Origin: PALSA-612 sp963704335
Lineage (GTDB): Bacteria; Actinomycetota; Thermoleophilia; Gaiellales; Gaiellaceae
NCBI GenBank assembly: GCA_963704335.1
Contig: OY969889.1
Span: 62,001 to 126,000 of the forward strand
DNA: 64,000 nucleotides
Direction of reading: 5' to 3'
Part shown: in pieces, positions 18,211 to 26,995 of the stretch
How positions within the stretch are numbered: the first letter of the stretch is position 1
Layout of the letters: every line of letters starts with the position of its first letter
Position numbers and translations under genes: made by a program
Notes under the pieces: generated by a model
Database searches by the model: none
Told to the model about the DNA's origin: nothing
What the model saw: only the letters and a program-made list of their open reading frames with translations

Positions 18211-19538
18211 CCCGCGTCGTCATTCTCGGCGGCGGCTCTGCGGGCGAGGCGTTCGTCGGAGCATTGAGCCGGCTCGAAGGCGACTTCGAGATGACGCTCG
18301 TGGAGCGCGCGCTCGTGGGCGGCGAGTGCACGTACTGGGCCTGTATGCCCTCGAAGACGCTGCTCCGCGCGCCGGAGATCCTCGCCGCAGCGAAACAGGC
18401 GCCCGGCGCGGCCGAGGCGATCTCCGGAGCGCTCGACGTCGAACGCATTTTCTGGTGGCGAGACCAGGTCGTCGAGGGCTACCAGGACGAGGGTCATTGC
18501 GAGTGGCTTGCCGACCGCAGCGCCGAGCTCGTCCGTGGCGATGCAACGGTGAGTGCGGCGGGCGTCCTCGACGTGGGCGGACAAGAGCTTCCCTACGACA
18601 AGCTCGTGGTGGCCACCGGCTCGCGGCCGGCGCTGCCGCCGATCGAGGGGATCCGCGACGTACCGCACTGGACTACTGCGAACGCCACCGCGTCGAGCGT
18701 CGTTCCCGGGTCGCTCGTAGTCGTGGGCGGCGGCGCTTCTGGCGTCGAGCTCGCGCAGCTCTACCAGCGGCTCGGCTCGGACGTGACGATCGTCCAGCGC
18801 AGCCGGTTGCTGACGAGGATGGACGAGGAGGCCGCCTCGCTGCTGCAGGAACGGCTCGAGGAAGACGGCGTGCGGGTCAGGTGCGGCGCCGGTGTGGCCC
18901 GAGTCGACGTCTCGGGCCCGGGCGCGACCGTTAGCCTCGACGACGGCGAGACGATTGCGTGCGAGCGCCTGCTGATCGCCGCCGGGCGCACGCCCACACT
19001 GGAGGGACTCGGCCTCGAGCAGCTCGGCGTCGAGATCGGCAAGCAGGGCATCGTGGTCGACGAGCACCTCGCGGCCGCCGAGAATGTCTGGGCGATAGGC
19101 GACGTCACCGGCGTTTCGCTCTTCACGCACGTGGCCAAGTACCAGGCCCGCGTCGCCGCTTCCAACATCGCCGGGGTGCGCCGGGCGGCCGACTATCGCG
19201 CCGTGCCGGCGGTCGTGTTCACCGATCCGCAGGTGGCGCAGGTGGGCACGGTCGAGGGCGACGGCCTCGTCAGTGCCTCATGGGAGCTCAACCGGACCTC
19301 CCGGTCGTCGACCTACGAGCGACCGAAGCAGAAGGGCTTTGTGAAAGTCTTCGCCGACTCCGAACGCAGGGTTCTCGTCGGAGCCGTAGCCGTGGGGCCG
19401 GAGGCGGGCGAGTGGCTCCAGCAGGCAACGCTTGCCATCCGCGCAGAAGTACCCCTCGAAGTGCTCCGCGACACTATCCAGCCGTTCCCCGCCTTCTCCG
19501 AGGGGCTCTCCTTTGCCTTCAGAGATCTACCGCTCTAG
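18207..19538 (+). CDS. FAD/NAD(P)-dependent disulfide oxidoreductase in the ergothioneine operon
   Basis: 443-aa flavoprotein of the class I pyridine nucleotide-disulfide reductase family (dihydrolipoamide and mercuric reductase relatives). FAD-binding GGGSAGEAFVGAL is at the N-terminus, the redox pair is GGECTYWACMPSKTLL, and the NAD(P) loop is VVGGGASGVELAQ. The dimer-interface C-terminus reads TIQPFPAFSEGLSF where classic members have HPTxxE, so the usual catalytic His is missing. It overlaps egtD by GTGA, so a role with ergothioneine or another small thiol is inferred. Many actinobacterial paralogues of this kind are uncharacterised. Confidence 0.85.
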   Translation: MTRVVILGGGSAGEAFVGALSRLEGDFEMTLVERALVGGECTYWACMPSKTLLRAPEILAAAKQAPGAAEAISGALDVERIFWWRDQVVEGYQDEGHCEWLADRSAELVRGDATVSAAGVLDVGGQELPYDKLVVATGSRPALPPIEGIRDVPHWTTANATASSVVPGSLVVVGGGASGVELAQLYQRLGSDVTIVQRSRLLTRMDEEAASLLQERLEEDGVRVRCGAGVARVDVSGPGATVSLDDGETIACERLLIAAGRTPTLEGLGLEQLGVEIGKQGIVVDEHLAAAENVWAIGDVTGVSLFTHVAKYQARVAASNIAGVRRAADYRAVPAVVFTDPQVAQVGTVEGDGLVSASWELNRTSRSSTYERPKQKGFVKVFADSERRVLVGAVAVGPEAGEWLQQATLAIRAEVPLEVLRDTIQPFPAFSEGLSFAFRDLPL

Positions 19539-19539
19539 C

Positions 19540-20172
19540 TCACCCGAGCAGCGCGCGAACCTCGTCGTCCCCCACTTCCGAGAAGTCCTCGTAGGAGAGC
19601 CCGACCGCGTAGAAGGGATACGGCTGGCGTAGACAGACGACCTCGTCGGCAACGTCCTCGAGTGCTGTGCACGTCTGCGGCGGCGCTGTGGGGACGGCGG
19701 CGACGATTTGCGCCGGTGCCTGCGAGCGCAGCGCCTGCACGGCCGCGAGCATCGTCGAGCCGGTGGCCAACCCGTCGTCGACGACGATCGCGGTCTTCCC
19801 TGCGACGTCCGGGGAAGGACGAGCGCCGCGATAGAGCTGCTCGCGCCGGTGAAGCTCCTCGAGCTCACGAGCGACGACCGCGTCCACGCGATCCCGAGAC
19901 AGGCCGGTTTGCTCCAGCAGAGCCTCGTTGAGCACGCGCGCCCCGCCGCTGGCGATGGCTCCCATCGCCAGCTCGTCCTGCCCAGGGAAGCCGAGCTTCC
20001 GCACAACGAGGGCGTCGAGCGGAGCGTCGAGAATCTCGGCTACCTCGCTACCGACGACCACCCCGCCTCGAGGCAGGGCCAGCACGAGGACGTCGTCCCG
20101 GCCCGCGTACTCCTCGGCCAGCCGCTCACCGAGCTCTCGGCCCGCTTCGGCGCGGTCCTGGAACCGCCGCAT
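19540..20172 (-). CDS. Phosphoribosyltransferase-domain protein
   Basis: 210 aa. Type I PRTase fold with PRPP loop TAIVVDDGLATGSTM near residues 127-141 and an N-terminal LALPRGGVVVGSEVAEILDAPLDALVVRKLG, typical of the stand-alone PRTases of unknown substrate often seen next to dienelactone hydrolases. No purine- or pyrimidine-specific hood is recognised. The ATG at 20172 lies 2 bases after the LLM oxidoreductase stop, so the two genes form one transcript. It ends 2 bases from the convergent flavin reductase stop. Confidence 0.85.
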   Translation of the reverse strand: MRRFQDRAEAGRELGERLAEEYAGRDDVLVLALPRGGVVVGSEVAEILDAPLDALVVRKLGFPGQDELAMGAIASGGARVLNEALLEQTGLSRDRVDAVVARELEELHRREQLYRGARPSPDVAGKTAIVVDDGLATGSTMLAAVQALRSQAPAQIVAAVPTAPPQTCTALEDVADEVVCLRQPYPFYAVGLSYEDFSEVGDDEVRALLG

Positions 20173-20174
20173 TG

Positions 20175-21131
20175 TCAAGCCGCGAGGATGGGCAGCACGG
20201 CTTCGCCGACGAGCTCGACCATGTCCGTGTCTTCGTGCGCGAGATGCTGCAGGTAGACGCGCTCCACCCCAACCTCGGCCAGGGTTGCGAGCCGCTCCGC
20301 GACCTCGTCCGGCGTGCCCGCGATCCACCGCTCGCGCCGTTCGGCGAGCACCGCCGCCGGATCCTCGTTGCCGGAGCCGAAGACCTTGAGCACGCCACGC
20401 ACGCGGTCGAGCAGCTGCGCCCGGTCCTCCCCCACGATGCACGTCGCCATCAGCGTCAGCGGCAGCGTTGCGGGATCGCGCCCCGCAGACTCGCACGCCT
20501 CCACCAAGATCGACTTGCGCTCACGGCAGTCGTCGATCGATGCGAGCAGCGTGTTGTACTCGTCGGCGAGCCGTACTGCGAGCCCCACCGACCTCGGCTT
20601 GGCGCTGCCGCCGAGGATGAGCGGCGGCCGCGGCTGCTGCAGCGGCTTGGGCAGCGCCGGGCAGTGCTCCAGTCGATAGTGCCGGCCCGGGAAAGTCACC
20701 GAATCCTCCGTCCAGAGTCGGTGGACGATCTCGAGCTGCTCCTCGAGCAGCTCCATGCGGACGCCGAGCGGCGGGAAGTCGAAGCCGTAGGCCGCGTGCT
20801 CACCCTCGTTCCAGCCCGCGCCGAGCCCGAGCTCGACCCGCCCGCCCGACACATGGTCGATGGTCGCTACTGATTTCGCGAGCACGGACGGGTGGCGGAA
20901 CGTGACCGGCGAGACGAGCGTCCCCAGCCGGATGCGCTCCGTCCGCGCCGCCAGCGCCGCCAGGGTCGCGATCGCATCGTGCGACGCGCGCTCGCGCCTG
21001 CCGATCACCGAGAGGTAGTGGTCGGAGCGGAACAGGCCGTCGAGGCCTGAGCGCTCGCACGCGTCCGCCAGCGCCAGCCACTCGTCCCAGGAGACATCCT
21101 CCTGGCCCTCGACCATCAGGCAGAGCCGCAT
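20175..21131 (-). CDS. LLM-class F420-dependent oxidoreductase
   Basis: 318-aa luciferase-like (beta/alpha)8 flavin/F420 oxidoreductase. The start region MRLCLMVEGQEDVSWDEWLALADACERSGLDGLF, SDHYLS, RIRLGTLVSPVTFRHPSVLAKSVATIDHVSGGRVELGLGAGWNEGEH and PPLILGGSAKPRSVGLAVRLADEYN are characteristic. ATG 21131 is chosen since it starts the first beta strand; upstream reading is low-complexity. Substrate unknown. Likely co-transcribed with the downstream phosphoribosyltransferase. Confidence 0.9.
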   Translation of the reverse strand: MRLCLMVEGQEDVSWDEWLALADACERSGLDGLFRSDHYLSVIGRRERASHDAIATLAALAARTERIRLGTLVSPVTFRHPSVLAKSVATIDHVSGGRVELGLGAGWNEGEHAAYGFDFPPLGVRMELLEEQLEIVHRLWTEDSVTFPGRHYRLEHCPALPKPLQQPRPPLILGGSAKPRSVGLAVRLADEYNTLLASIDDCRERKSILVEACESAGRDPATLPLTLMATCIVGEDRAQLLDRVRGVLKVFGSGNEDPAAVLAERRERWIAGTPDEVAERLATLAEVGVERVYLQHLAHEDTDMVELVGEAVLPILAA

Positions 21132-21180
21132 GCTCGGTCCATCATGACCGAGAGCGGCATCACGGGCTACGATCGCGCTC

Positions 21181-21816
21181 GTGCGCCTCGCCATCCTCGC
21201 CCTGGTCGTGCTCGCCCTCGCCGGGTGCGGCGGTGACGACGGCGGTGACGCATCGACGGCCGAAGGTTGCGCAGACGTCGAAGCGCCGGCGGCGAAGGCC
21301 GACGGCGGCGCGACAAAGCCGTCGGAGCCTCTCGACGAGGCGACGACGTACGTGCTCGTGCTCGAGACGAGCTGCGGCGACTTCGAGATCACCCTCGACC
21401 AGGAGCTGGCGCCGGACACGGCAGCTTCGCTCGTCGCGCTGGCGCGCGCCGGCTTCTACGACAACACGATCTTCCACCGCGTCGTTCCCGACTTCGTCAT
21501 CCAGGGCGGCGACCCGACCGGCACGGGCAGCGGCGGACCGGGCTACACGACCGTCGACGCACCCACTTCCGGCGCCGCGTACACGCGCGGAGTGGTGGCT
21601 ATGGCGAAGACGCAGACCGAAGCGCCGGGGACGAGCGGGAGCCAGTTCTTCGTCGTCACCGCCGAGAATGCCCCCCTGCCCGCCGAGTACGCCATCGTCG
21701 GCGAGGTAACGCAGGGCTACGAGACGGTGGAGCGGATCGAGGCGCTCGGCGACGTCAACACCCAGCAGCCGTCGCAGCCGGTAGTGATCGAGCGCATCAC
21801 AGTGCGCGAGAGCTGA
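21181..21816 (+). CDS. Peptidyl-prolyl cis-trans isomerase (cyclophilin) lipoprotein
   Basis: 211 aa, GTG start. Signal peptide with lipobox LALAGC at residues about 11-17, so the protein is lipid-anchored outside the membrane. After an acidic linker, residues 55-205 are cyclophilin: FYDNTIFHRVVPDFVIQGGDPTGTGSGGPGY, GVVAMAKTQTEAPGTSGSQFFVVT and YAIVGEVTQGYE, with the catalytic Arg in FHRV. Probably helps fold exported proteins. A second, cytosolic cyclophilin is at 31111. Confidence 0.92.
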   Translation: MRLAILALVVLALAGCGGDDGGDASTAEGCADVEAPAAKADGGATKPSEPLDEATTYVLVLETSCGDFEITLDQELAPDTAASLVALARAGFYDNTIFHRVVPDFVIQGGDPTGTGSGGPGYTTVDAPTSGAAYTRGVVAMAKTQTEAPGTSGSQFFVVTAENAPLPAEYAIVGEVTQGYETVERIEALGDVNTQQPSQPVVIERITVRES

Positions 21817-21820
21817 GAGC

Positions 21821-22423
21821 GTGGTGGACGCGCGCGACTGGGATCGCCGCTGGCAGCACAAGCTGCTGCACGCACACGGCGAGCCGAGCTCCGTCGTGCT
21901 GGATGCCCTCGACCACCTCGCACCGGGACGCGCGCTCGACCTCGGCTGTGGCAACGGCCGTGCCTCGCTGTGGCTGGCCGAGCGAGGATGGCGCGTGACG
22001 GCCGTCGACTTCTCGACCGAGGCGCTCCGTCAGGCTCGCGAGCGCGCGGCGGCGACCGGAGTCGAAGTCGACTGGGTGGAAGCAGACCTCGCCGCGTACG
22101 AACCAAAAGGGCACGCGTTCGACCTTGTGCTCGTCGCGTACATCCACGTTCCCGGCCCCGAGCGCAGCTCGATCCTCGCGAAGGCTGCCGGTGCTGTCGC
22201 CGAAGGCGGAACCCTGCTCGTCGTCGGCCACGACCGCGCGAACATCGAGACCGGCGCTCCCGGCCCGACGGACCCGTCGCTGCTCGACACGCCGGCCGAC
22301 ATCGTCCGCGAGATTCCCGAGCTCACGATCGAACGGGCGGAGCAGGTGTTGCGGCCGACGGAGTGCGAGGACGGGACGCCCGTCGACGCCGTCGACGCCC
22401 TCGTGCTCGCTACGCGTCGCTGA
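21821..22423 (+). CDS. Class I SAM-dependent methyltransferase
   Basis: 200 aa, GTG start 4 bases after the cyclophilin stop. SAM-binding motif I is ALDLGCGNGRASLWLAERG, motif II includes VTAVDFSTEALRQARERA, and VDWVEADLAAY follows. This is the short Methyltransf_25/TehB-like form seen in tellurite and thiol detoxification proteins; the substrate cannot be assigned. The last 14 bases overlap the convergent membrane-protein gene. Confidence 0.85.
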   Translation: MVDARDWDRRWQHKLLHAHGEPSSVVLDALDHLAPGRALDLGCGNGRASLWLAERGWRVTAVDFSTEALRQARERAAATGVEVDWVEADLAAYEPKGHAFDLVLVAYIHVPGPERSSILAKAAGAVAEGGTLLVVGHDRANIETGAPGPTDPSLLDTPADIVREIPELTIERAEQVLRPTECEDGTPVDAVDALVLATRR

Positions 22424-22826
22424 GCGGCGGGTACTCGCCCGTCTCCTCGCCTTTCACGATCAGCCCGTAGAGGATCACCATGTACACGGCGATCATCACG
22501 ATCGCCCACGTTCCGTTCGTGTTGGCGAACATCAGCTGGACGACGATGCCGAGGCTCGCCAGCGCGATCCCCAGCACGCGGCCGATCTCCTGGCGCGAGA
22601 GAATCGCGTAGCCGGCGAAGACGCCAAGCCCGCCGACGATCAGCAGCACGACGCCCCAGAACTCGAGGTTGGCGAAGAGCACCTGCGCGAAGAGATACCG
22701 CGACTTCGACAGCGCCGCGATGCCCTCGATCACCTGGAATGTGCCGGCGACGAGGAAAAAGACTCCTGCGAACGCCGCCCAGCCGGTACCTGTTGCCGCC
22801 TTAGCGGTGGCAGACGCTTGATCCAT
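22410..22826 (-). CDS. Four-helix membrane protein (DUF7144-like)
   Basis: 138 aa. Four hydrophobic segments: GWAAFAGVFFLVAGTFQVIEGIAAL, LEFWGVVLLIVGGLGVFAGYAIL, GRVLGIALASLGIVVQLMFA and WAIVMIAVYMVILYGLIV. A GW-AFAG start and LLxVGGxxxxxGxAIL are typical of this actinobacterial family of unknown function. ATG at 22826 with GTAGGAGG upstream. No SigF-type promoter is seen in front. Confidence 0.75.
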   Translation of the reverse strand: MDQASATAKAATGTGWAAFAGVFFLVAGTFQVIEGIAALSKSRYLFAQVLFANLEFWGVVLLIVGGLGVFAGYAILSRQEIGRVLGIALASLGIVVQLMFANTNGTWAIVMIAVYMVILYGLIVKGEETGEYPPLSDA

Positions 22827-22906
22827 GCCCCCTCCTACGGTCGGGAGCCCCTAGCCTCCCATAGCACGCGCAGAATTGGCAACTTGCCCGCGTACACTGA
22901 GCGGAA

Positions 22907-22978
22907 GGCCCCGTAGCTCAGTGGATAGAGCGGCGGACTTCGAATCCGCGTGCAGAGGTTCGACTCCTCTCGGGGCCA
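22907..22978 (+). tRNA. tRNA-Arg (anticodon TCG)
   Basis: 72 nt. Acceptor GGCCCCG/CGGGGCC, D-arm GCTCAGTGGATAGAGC, anticodon stem GCGGA/TCCGC with loop CTTCGAA (UCG, reads CGA and CGG), T-arm AGAGG-TTCGACT-CCTCT. No encoded CCA. Confidence 0.95.
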
Positions 22979-23069
22979 TCCGTCACGCTGCCGGTGCGCT
23001 CTTCGTTCTCATCGCTGCAAAAGCTGATCGGCGACGCGATCGCCGGCTTCTCGAGCTGAGCCGGCGCGC

Positions 23070-24716
23070 TCAGAGCTTGACCGGCGCCCCCGGGCCGAGC
23101 GGGATCCCGAACAGGTACCACGCGACGAAGAACAGCGTCCAGAGCACGGTGAGGATGAACACGTACGGAAGCATCAGGGCGACGACCGTGCCGATCCCCG
23201 CCTCCTTCCGGTAGCGCTGCACGAAGATGACGATGAGCGGGAAGTACGCCATCAGCGGCGTGACGACGTTCATCGGCGAGTCGCCTACCCGGTAAGCGGC
23301 GAGCACCGTCTGCGGAGCGACGTCGAGCCGCTCGAAGAGTGGGATGAAGATCGGCGCCAGCAGCGCCCACTTGGCGATCGCCTGCGGGATGATCAGGTCG
23401 ACGATCAATGTGACGAGGACGAAGCCGAGCAGCAGCCAGACGGCTCCGATGTTCATCTCCTCGAGCACGTCGCCGAGCTTGACGGCGGCGACGTTCGGGA
23501 TCTGCGAGAAGTTGAAGTAGGCGATGAACTGCGCGATCAGCAGGAAGAGGAAGAGCAGGCTCGCCAGCCCCGCCCAGGACTTCTCGATCCACGCGATCAC
23601 GTCGCTCATGCCCTTCATCGTCCCGGCGCCGCGACCGTAGAGGTACCCCGAGACGAAGAAGAACAGCGTGATGATCACGATCAGGCTGTCCATGAACGGC
23701 GAGTCACCGATCACCTTGTCCGTGATCGGGTCGCGGAGCGGTGCGCCGGGGATCGCAGTCAGCAGCGTGATGCCCACGAGCACGGCCAGCGCACCCCACA
23801 TCGCCCAGCGCAGCCCCCGCTTGTCGGCCTCTGGCGAGATCTCTTCCTCTTCTTCCATCGCCCAACCTTCTCCCTGGTCGGCCGGATCCCATGTGCCGAG
23901 CCTCGGCTCGACGATTCGCGCCGTGATCAACGTGAGCAGGAATGCGACGAAGATGGTCGAGCCGATGCCGAAGTAGAGGTTCGCCGCGAGGTCGATGCTC
24001 GAGCCTGCGGAAGACACGTCGTTCGTGATCTCCGTCAGCACGCCGTCTAACGGCGTGATGAGGAAGTTGACGCCGAAGCCCGCGGCGACGCCGGCGAAGG
24101 CCGCGGCTATCCCGGCCAGCGGGTTTCTGCCCACGCTCTTGAAGGCCGCCGCACCTAACGGGATGAGCACGAGGTAGCCCGCGTCGGAGGCGATGCTGGA
24201 GATCACCCCCAGCAGCACGATGATGAACGTGAGCGTCCCCCTCGACGACACGCCGACGAGCTTGCGGATGAGCGACGAGATCAGCCCCGCGGCCTCGGCC
24301 AGGCCGACGCCGATCATCACGACGAGCATGATCGTCATCGCCGAGAAGTTCCGGAAGTTCGAGACGAACGACGTGAAGAGGTAGCGCACACCGTCGGCGG
24401 TCAGCAGTCCCTCGACCTTCGTCGTCTCGGTGGTGACCTCGTACGCCTCGGGCGGCAGAGGCAGGGTCGGGCCGACGTCGGTCGGCTCCGTCGAGCCGCC
24501 GTAGTACGTCTCCTCCGTCGGGACGGCCGGTGGCTTCACGACCTCGTACGTGGCCTTGACGTCAGCCCAGTAGAGGATCTGCGAGAGGACGATCACCGCC
24601 CCGCAGAGCACGAGGAAGAGGATCGCGGGGTGCGGCATCTTGTTTCCGCCGCGCTCGATCGCGTCGAGCACGCGCTCCATGAAGGTCTTCTTCGTCGTTC
24701 CGCCCGGATCGGTCAT
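23070..24716 (-). CDS. AbgT-family transporter
   Basis: 548-aa membrane protein of the AbgT family, whose members import p-aminobenzoyl-glutamate or export sulfonamides. The start MTDPGGTTKKTFMERVLDAIERGGNKMPHPAILFLVL is family-typical. Later marks are GLISSLIRKLVG, SDAGYLVLIPLGAAAFKSVGRNPLAGIAAAFAGVAAGFGVN and GDSPMNVVTPLMAYFPLIV. A large extracytoplasmic loop lies after helix 1. Its ATG overlaps the M20 peptidase stop as ATGA, mirroring the abgA/B-abgT pairing in enterobacteria. Confidence 0.93.
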   Translation of the reverse strand: MTDPGGTTKKTFMERVLDAIERGGNKMPHPAILFLVLCGAVIVLSQILYWADVKATYEVVKPPAVPTEETYYGGSTEPTDVGPTLPLPPEAYEVTTETTKVEGLLTADGVRYLFTSFVSNFRNFSAMTIMLVVMIGVGLAEAAGLISSLIRKLVGVSSRGTLTFIIVLLGVISSIASDAGYLVLIPLGAAAFKSVGRNPLAGIAAAFAGVAAGFGVNFLITPLDGVLTEITNDVSSAGSSIDLAANLYFGIGSTIFVAFLLTLITARIVEPRLGTWDPADQGEGWAMEEEEEISPEADKRGLRWAMWGALAVLVGITLLTAIPGAPLRDPITDKVIGDSPFMDSLIVIITLFFFVSGYLYGRGAGTMKGMSDVIAWIEKSWAGLASLLFLFLLIAQFIAYFNFSQIPNVAAVKLGDVLEEMNIGAVWLLLGFVLVTLIVDLIIPQAIAKWALLAPIFIPLFERLDVAPQTVLAAYRVGDSPMNVVTPLMAYFPLIVIFVQRYRKEAGIGTVVALMLPYVFILTVLWTLFFVAWYLFGIPLGPGAPVKL

Positions 24717-26047
24717 GTCGCCTCCGCGTAGCGCTGGAAGAAGTCGGCCTCCGCCAGCACCGCCTTCTCGAACTCGTCGACCATCACGCGCTCGTTCGGC
24801 GCGTGGATGTTGGCGAAGCCGTCGGTGGTTCCGAGCAGGAGCATCTCGGCTTCGGGTACGGCCTCCTGCATTGCGCTGACGAGCGGGATCGAGCCACCGG
24901 TCGCGATCACGACCGGCTCGCTGCCCCAGGCGCTCGCCAGGGCCGCCTTCGCAGCGTCGTACGCAGGGCCGGACGTCTCCGCAGCAAAGCCCTTGCCCGT
25001 CTCCGCGATGTGCACCGTCAGCTCGACTCCGAACGGGCGCAGCTCCTCGAGATGACGAACCAGCGCAGCCTGGGCCTCGCCCGGATGTTGCTCCGGATGG
25101 ACCCGCAGGCTCACCTTCGCGCGAGCGTACGGCACGACCGCGTTGACCGCCTTGTCCACCGGCAGCACGTCGATCCCCGTCACCGTGATCGCCGGTCCCG
25201 ACCAGATCCGCTCCCCCAGCCCACCGGTGCCGAAGAACGGCACGCCGGGCGCGACTTCCGCGAGCTCGCGGAACTCGTCGTCGGTGTACGAGGCGCCTGT
25301 CCACTCCTCACGACGAAGCCCCTCGACGGCGACATCGCCTTTAGCGTCATGCATGGAGGCCAGTGCGTGCACGAGCGCGATCAGCGCGTCCGGGGCCGCG
25401 CCTCCGAACTGACCGCTGTGCTTCGGCCCGCCCAGCGTGCGTACCTCGAGCGTCACCATCGCCATGCCGCGCAGGGCGATGGTGAGCGTCGGGACACCCG
25501 GCCGAACGCTGCCCATGTCCCCGATCACCATCGCATCGGCAGCGAAGAGATCCGGCCGTGACGGCGGGAATGTGGTGAACGCGCTGCCGACCTCTTCCAT
25601 GCCCTCGATCACGACCTTGATGCCCACCGGAGGCTTGCCCTCCCAGGCGCGCAGCGCGCCGACGTGCATGAGGATGTTCGACTTCGTGTCGGCGGTGCCC
25701 CGGCCGTAGATCGCGCCGTCGCGCTCGGTCGCCTCGAACGGTGGCGACTCCCACTTGGACTCGTCGCCGACCGGCACCACGTCGTAGTGGCTGTAGAGCA
25801 GCACGGTCGGCGCGCCCTCCGGCGCCGGGATCTCGCCCGTGATGACGGGAGCGGTATCCGGAAGCTCGAGCGACCCCAGGTTCCCGACACCCGCCTCGCG
25901 GAGCAGCTCGACCACTTCCTCGTAGGCTGCGAGCAACGCCGGCCTGGACTCTTCCGCGTAGCCCGGCGCCGAGATGGAAGGAATCGCGACGAGCCGCGCC
26001 AGGTCGTCCTTGAGCTGCGGCATGAGCTCGGCGACGGGGGCTCGCAC
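24713..26047 (-). CDS. M20-family metallopeptidase/dipeptidase
   Basis: 444-aa zinc amidohydrolase. Metal and catalytic motifs are LLYSHYDVVPVGD (His and Asp), YGRGTADTKSN (bridging Asp), IEGMEEVGS (catalytic Glu pair) and, near the end, HAPNERVMVDEF (His). A lid domain is inserted in the middle. Members cleave dipeptides or acyl/aminobenzoyl amino acids. Being translationally coupled to an AbgT transporter, it may hydrolyse what that transporter brings in (inference). Divergent from the YihY-type gene. Confidence 0.9.
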   Translation of the reverse strand: MRAPVAELMPQLKDDLARLVAIPSISAPGYAEESRPALLAAYEEVVELLREAGVGNLGSLELPDTAPVITGEIPAPEGAPTVLLYSHYDVVPVGDESKWESPPFEATERDGAIYGRGTADTKSNILMHVGALRAWEGKPPVGIKVVIEGMEEVGSAFTTFPPSRPDLFAADAMVIGDMGSVRPGVPTLTIALRGMAMVTLEVRTLGGPKHSGQFGGAAPDALIALVHALASMHDAKGDVAVEGLRREEWTGASYTDDEFRELAEVAPGVPFFGTGGLGERIWSGPAITVTGIDVLPVDKAVNAVVPYARAKVSLRVHPEQHPGEAQAALVRHLEELRPFGVELTVHIAETGKGFAAETSGPAYDAAKAALASAWGSEPVVIATGGSIPLVSAMQEAVPEAEMLLLGTTDGFANIHAPNERVMVDEFEKAVLAEADFFQRYAEAT

Positions 26048-26089
26048 GGCTCAACTCTAAGCGATCCCGCGACGTGTCAGGGTAGGCGC

Positions 26090-26932
26090 GTGCGGAACAG
26101 GCAGAGCCTCGATGAGCAGCTGGCCACGCTTCTCGCGCGCGGCGAGCAGCTGCCAGGCGCGCCGGTCGCGGTCGAAGCGTGGAAGCGTGAACGAGAGGTG
26201 GGAGGCGGCCTGCTCGCCGGCGGCGTCGCCTTCCGCATCTTCCTGTGGCTCGTGCCGTTCGGGCTCGTGACCGCCGCCGGGCTCTCCTTCTGGAGCGAGC
26301 ACGACCCGGACGGCCTCGAGTCCGCCGCGCGAGACTTCGGCATCGGCGCGGCGGCGGCGCATGCGGGAGCGGAGGCGCTCCAGGTCGGCGACCGCAGCGC
26401 GATCCTGGTCCTCCTCTTCGGGCTCGTGCTTCTGGCCTGGTTCACGATCAGCGCGGTGCGCGCCCTCGTCCTCGCCTATGCCATCGCCTGGGAGCTCGAG
26501 CCGCCGCGGATACGCCGGCCTCACCGCGTCATCATCGTCTTCAACGTGCTCTTTCTGGTGGGCATGCTCGGGTCGGTCGGCGAGCAATGGCTGGAAGCCG
26601 AGATCGGAAGCGTGGCGATCCTCGGCGCGCTGGCGTCGCTCGCCTTGACGACCGCGATTGCGCTCTACGCGATGTGGCTGTTACCCCACCGTGCCATCGA
26701 TGCGCGAGAGCTTCTGCCCGGCGCCCTGCTCGTCGCAGCGGGCCACCTGGTGGTGCAAATCATCGTGATCTTCTACTTCGCGCCGCGACTCGGCAGATCG
26801 GAGGAGACGTACGGCGCGTTCGGCACGGCGGCGACGATGCTCGTCTGGCTCTATGTCATCGGCCGGCTCGTGACCGGCGCGGCGTTCCTCAACGCGACGC
26901 TCTGGAAGCGAAGGCACGCAGAGATCGCGTAA
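26090..26932 (+). CDS. YihY/BrkB-family inner membrane protein
   Basis: 280 aa with about six membrane segments. GTG 26090 is chosen because the upstream open frame lies antisense to the M20 gene. Family marks: AFRIFLWLVPFGLVTAAGLSFW near the N-terminus, LLFGLVLLAWFTISAVRAL, LYAMWLLPHRAIDARELLPGALLVA and YGAFGTAATMLVWLYVIGRLVTGAAFLNA. Function in the family is unsettled (envelope integrity has been proposed). A strong terminator follows at 26933. Confidence 0.85.
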   Translation: MRNRQSLDEQLATLLARGEQLPGAPVAVEAWKREREVGGGLLAGGVAFRIFLWLVPFGLVTAAGLSFWSEHDPDGLESAARDFGIGAAAAHAGAEALQVGDRSAILVLLFGLVLLAWFTISAVRALVLAYAIAWELEPPRIRRPHRVIIVFNVLFLVGMLGSVGEQWLEAEIGSVAILGALASLALTTAIALYAMWLLPHRAIDARELLPGALLVAAGHLVVQIIVIFYFAPRLGRSEETYGAFGTAATMLVWLYVIGRLVTGAAFLNATLWKRRHAEIA

Positions 26933-26958
26933 GAGAGCCCCGGCGCACCGGGGCTCTC
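26933..26958. terminator. Bidirectional GC-rich terminator hairpin
   Basis: GAGAGCCCCGG (26933-26943), loop CGCA, CCGGGGCTCTC (26948-26958): 11 perfect pairs directly after the YihY-type stop and before the convergent stop at 26996. No T-run. Confidence 0.8.
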
Positions 26959-26995
26959 AGCTCGCGTGGAGGGAGTGTCGTTCCCGCGAGACGCG

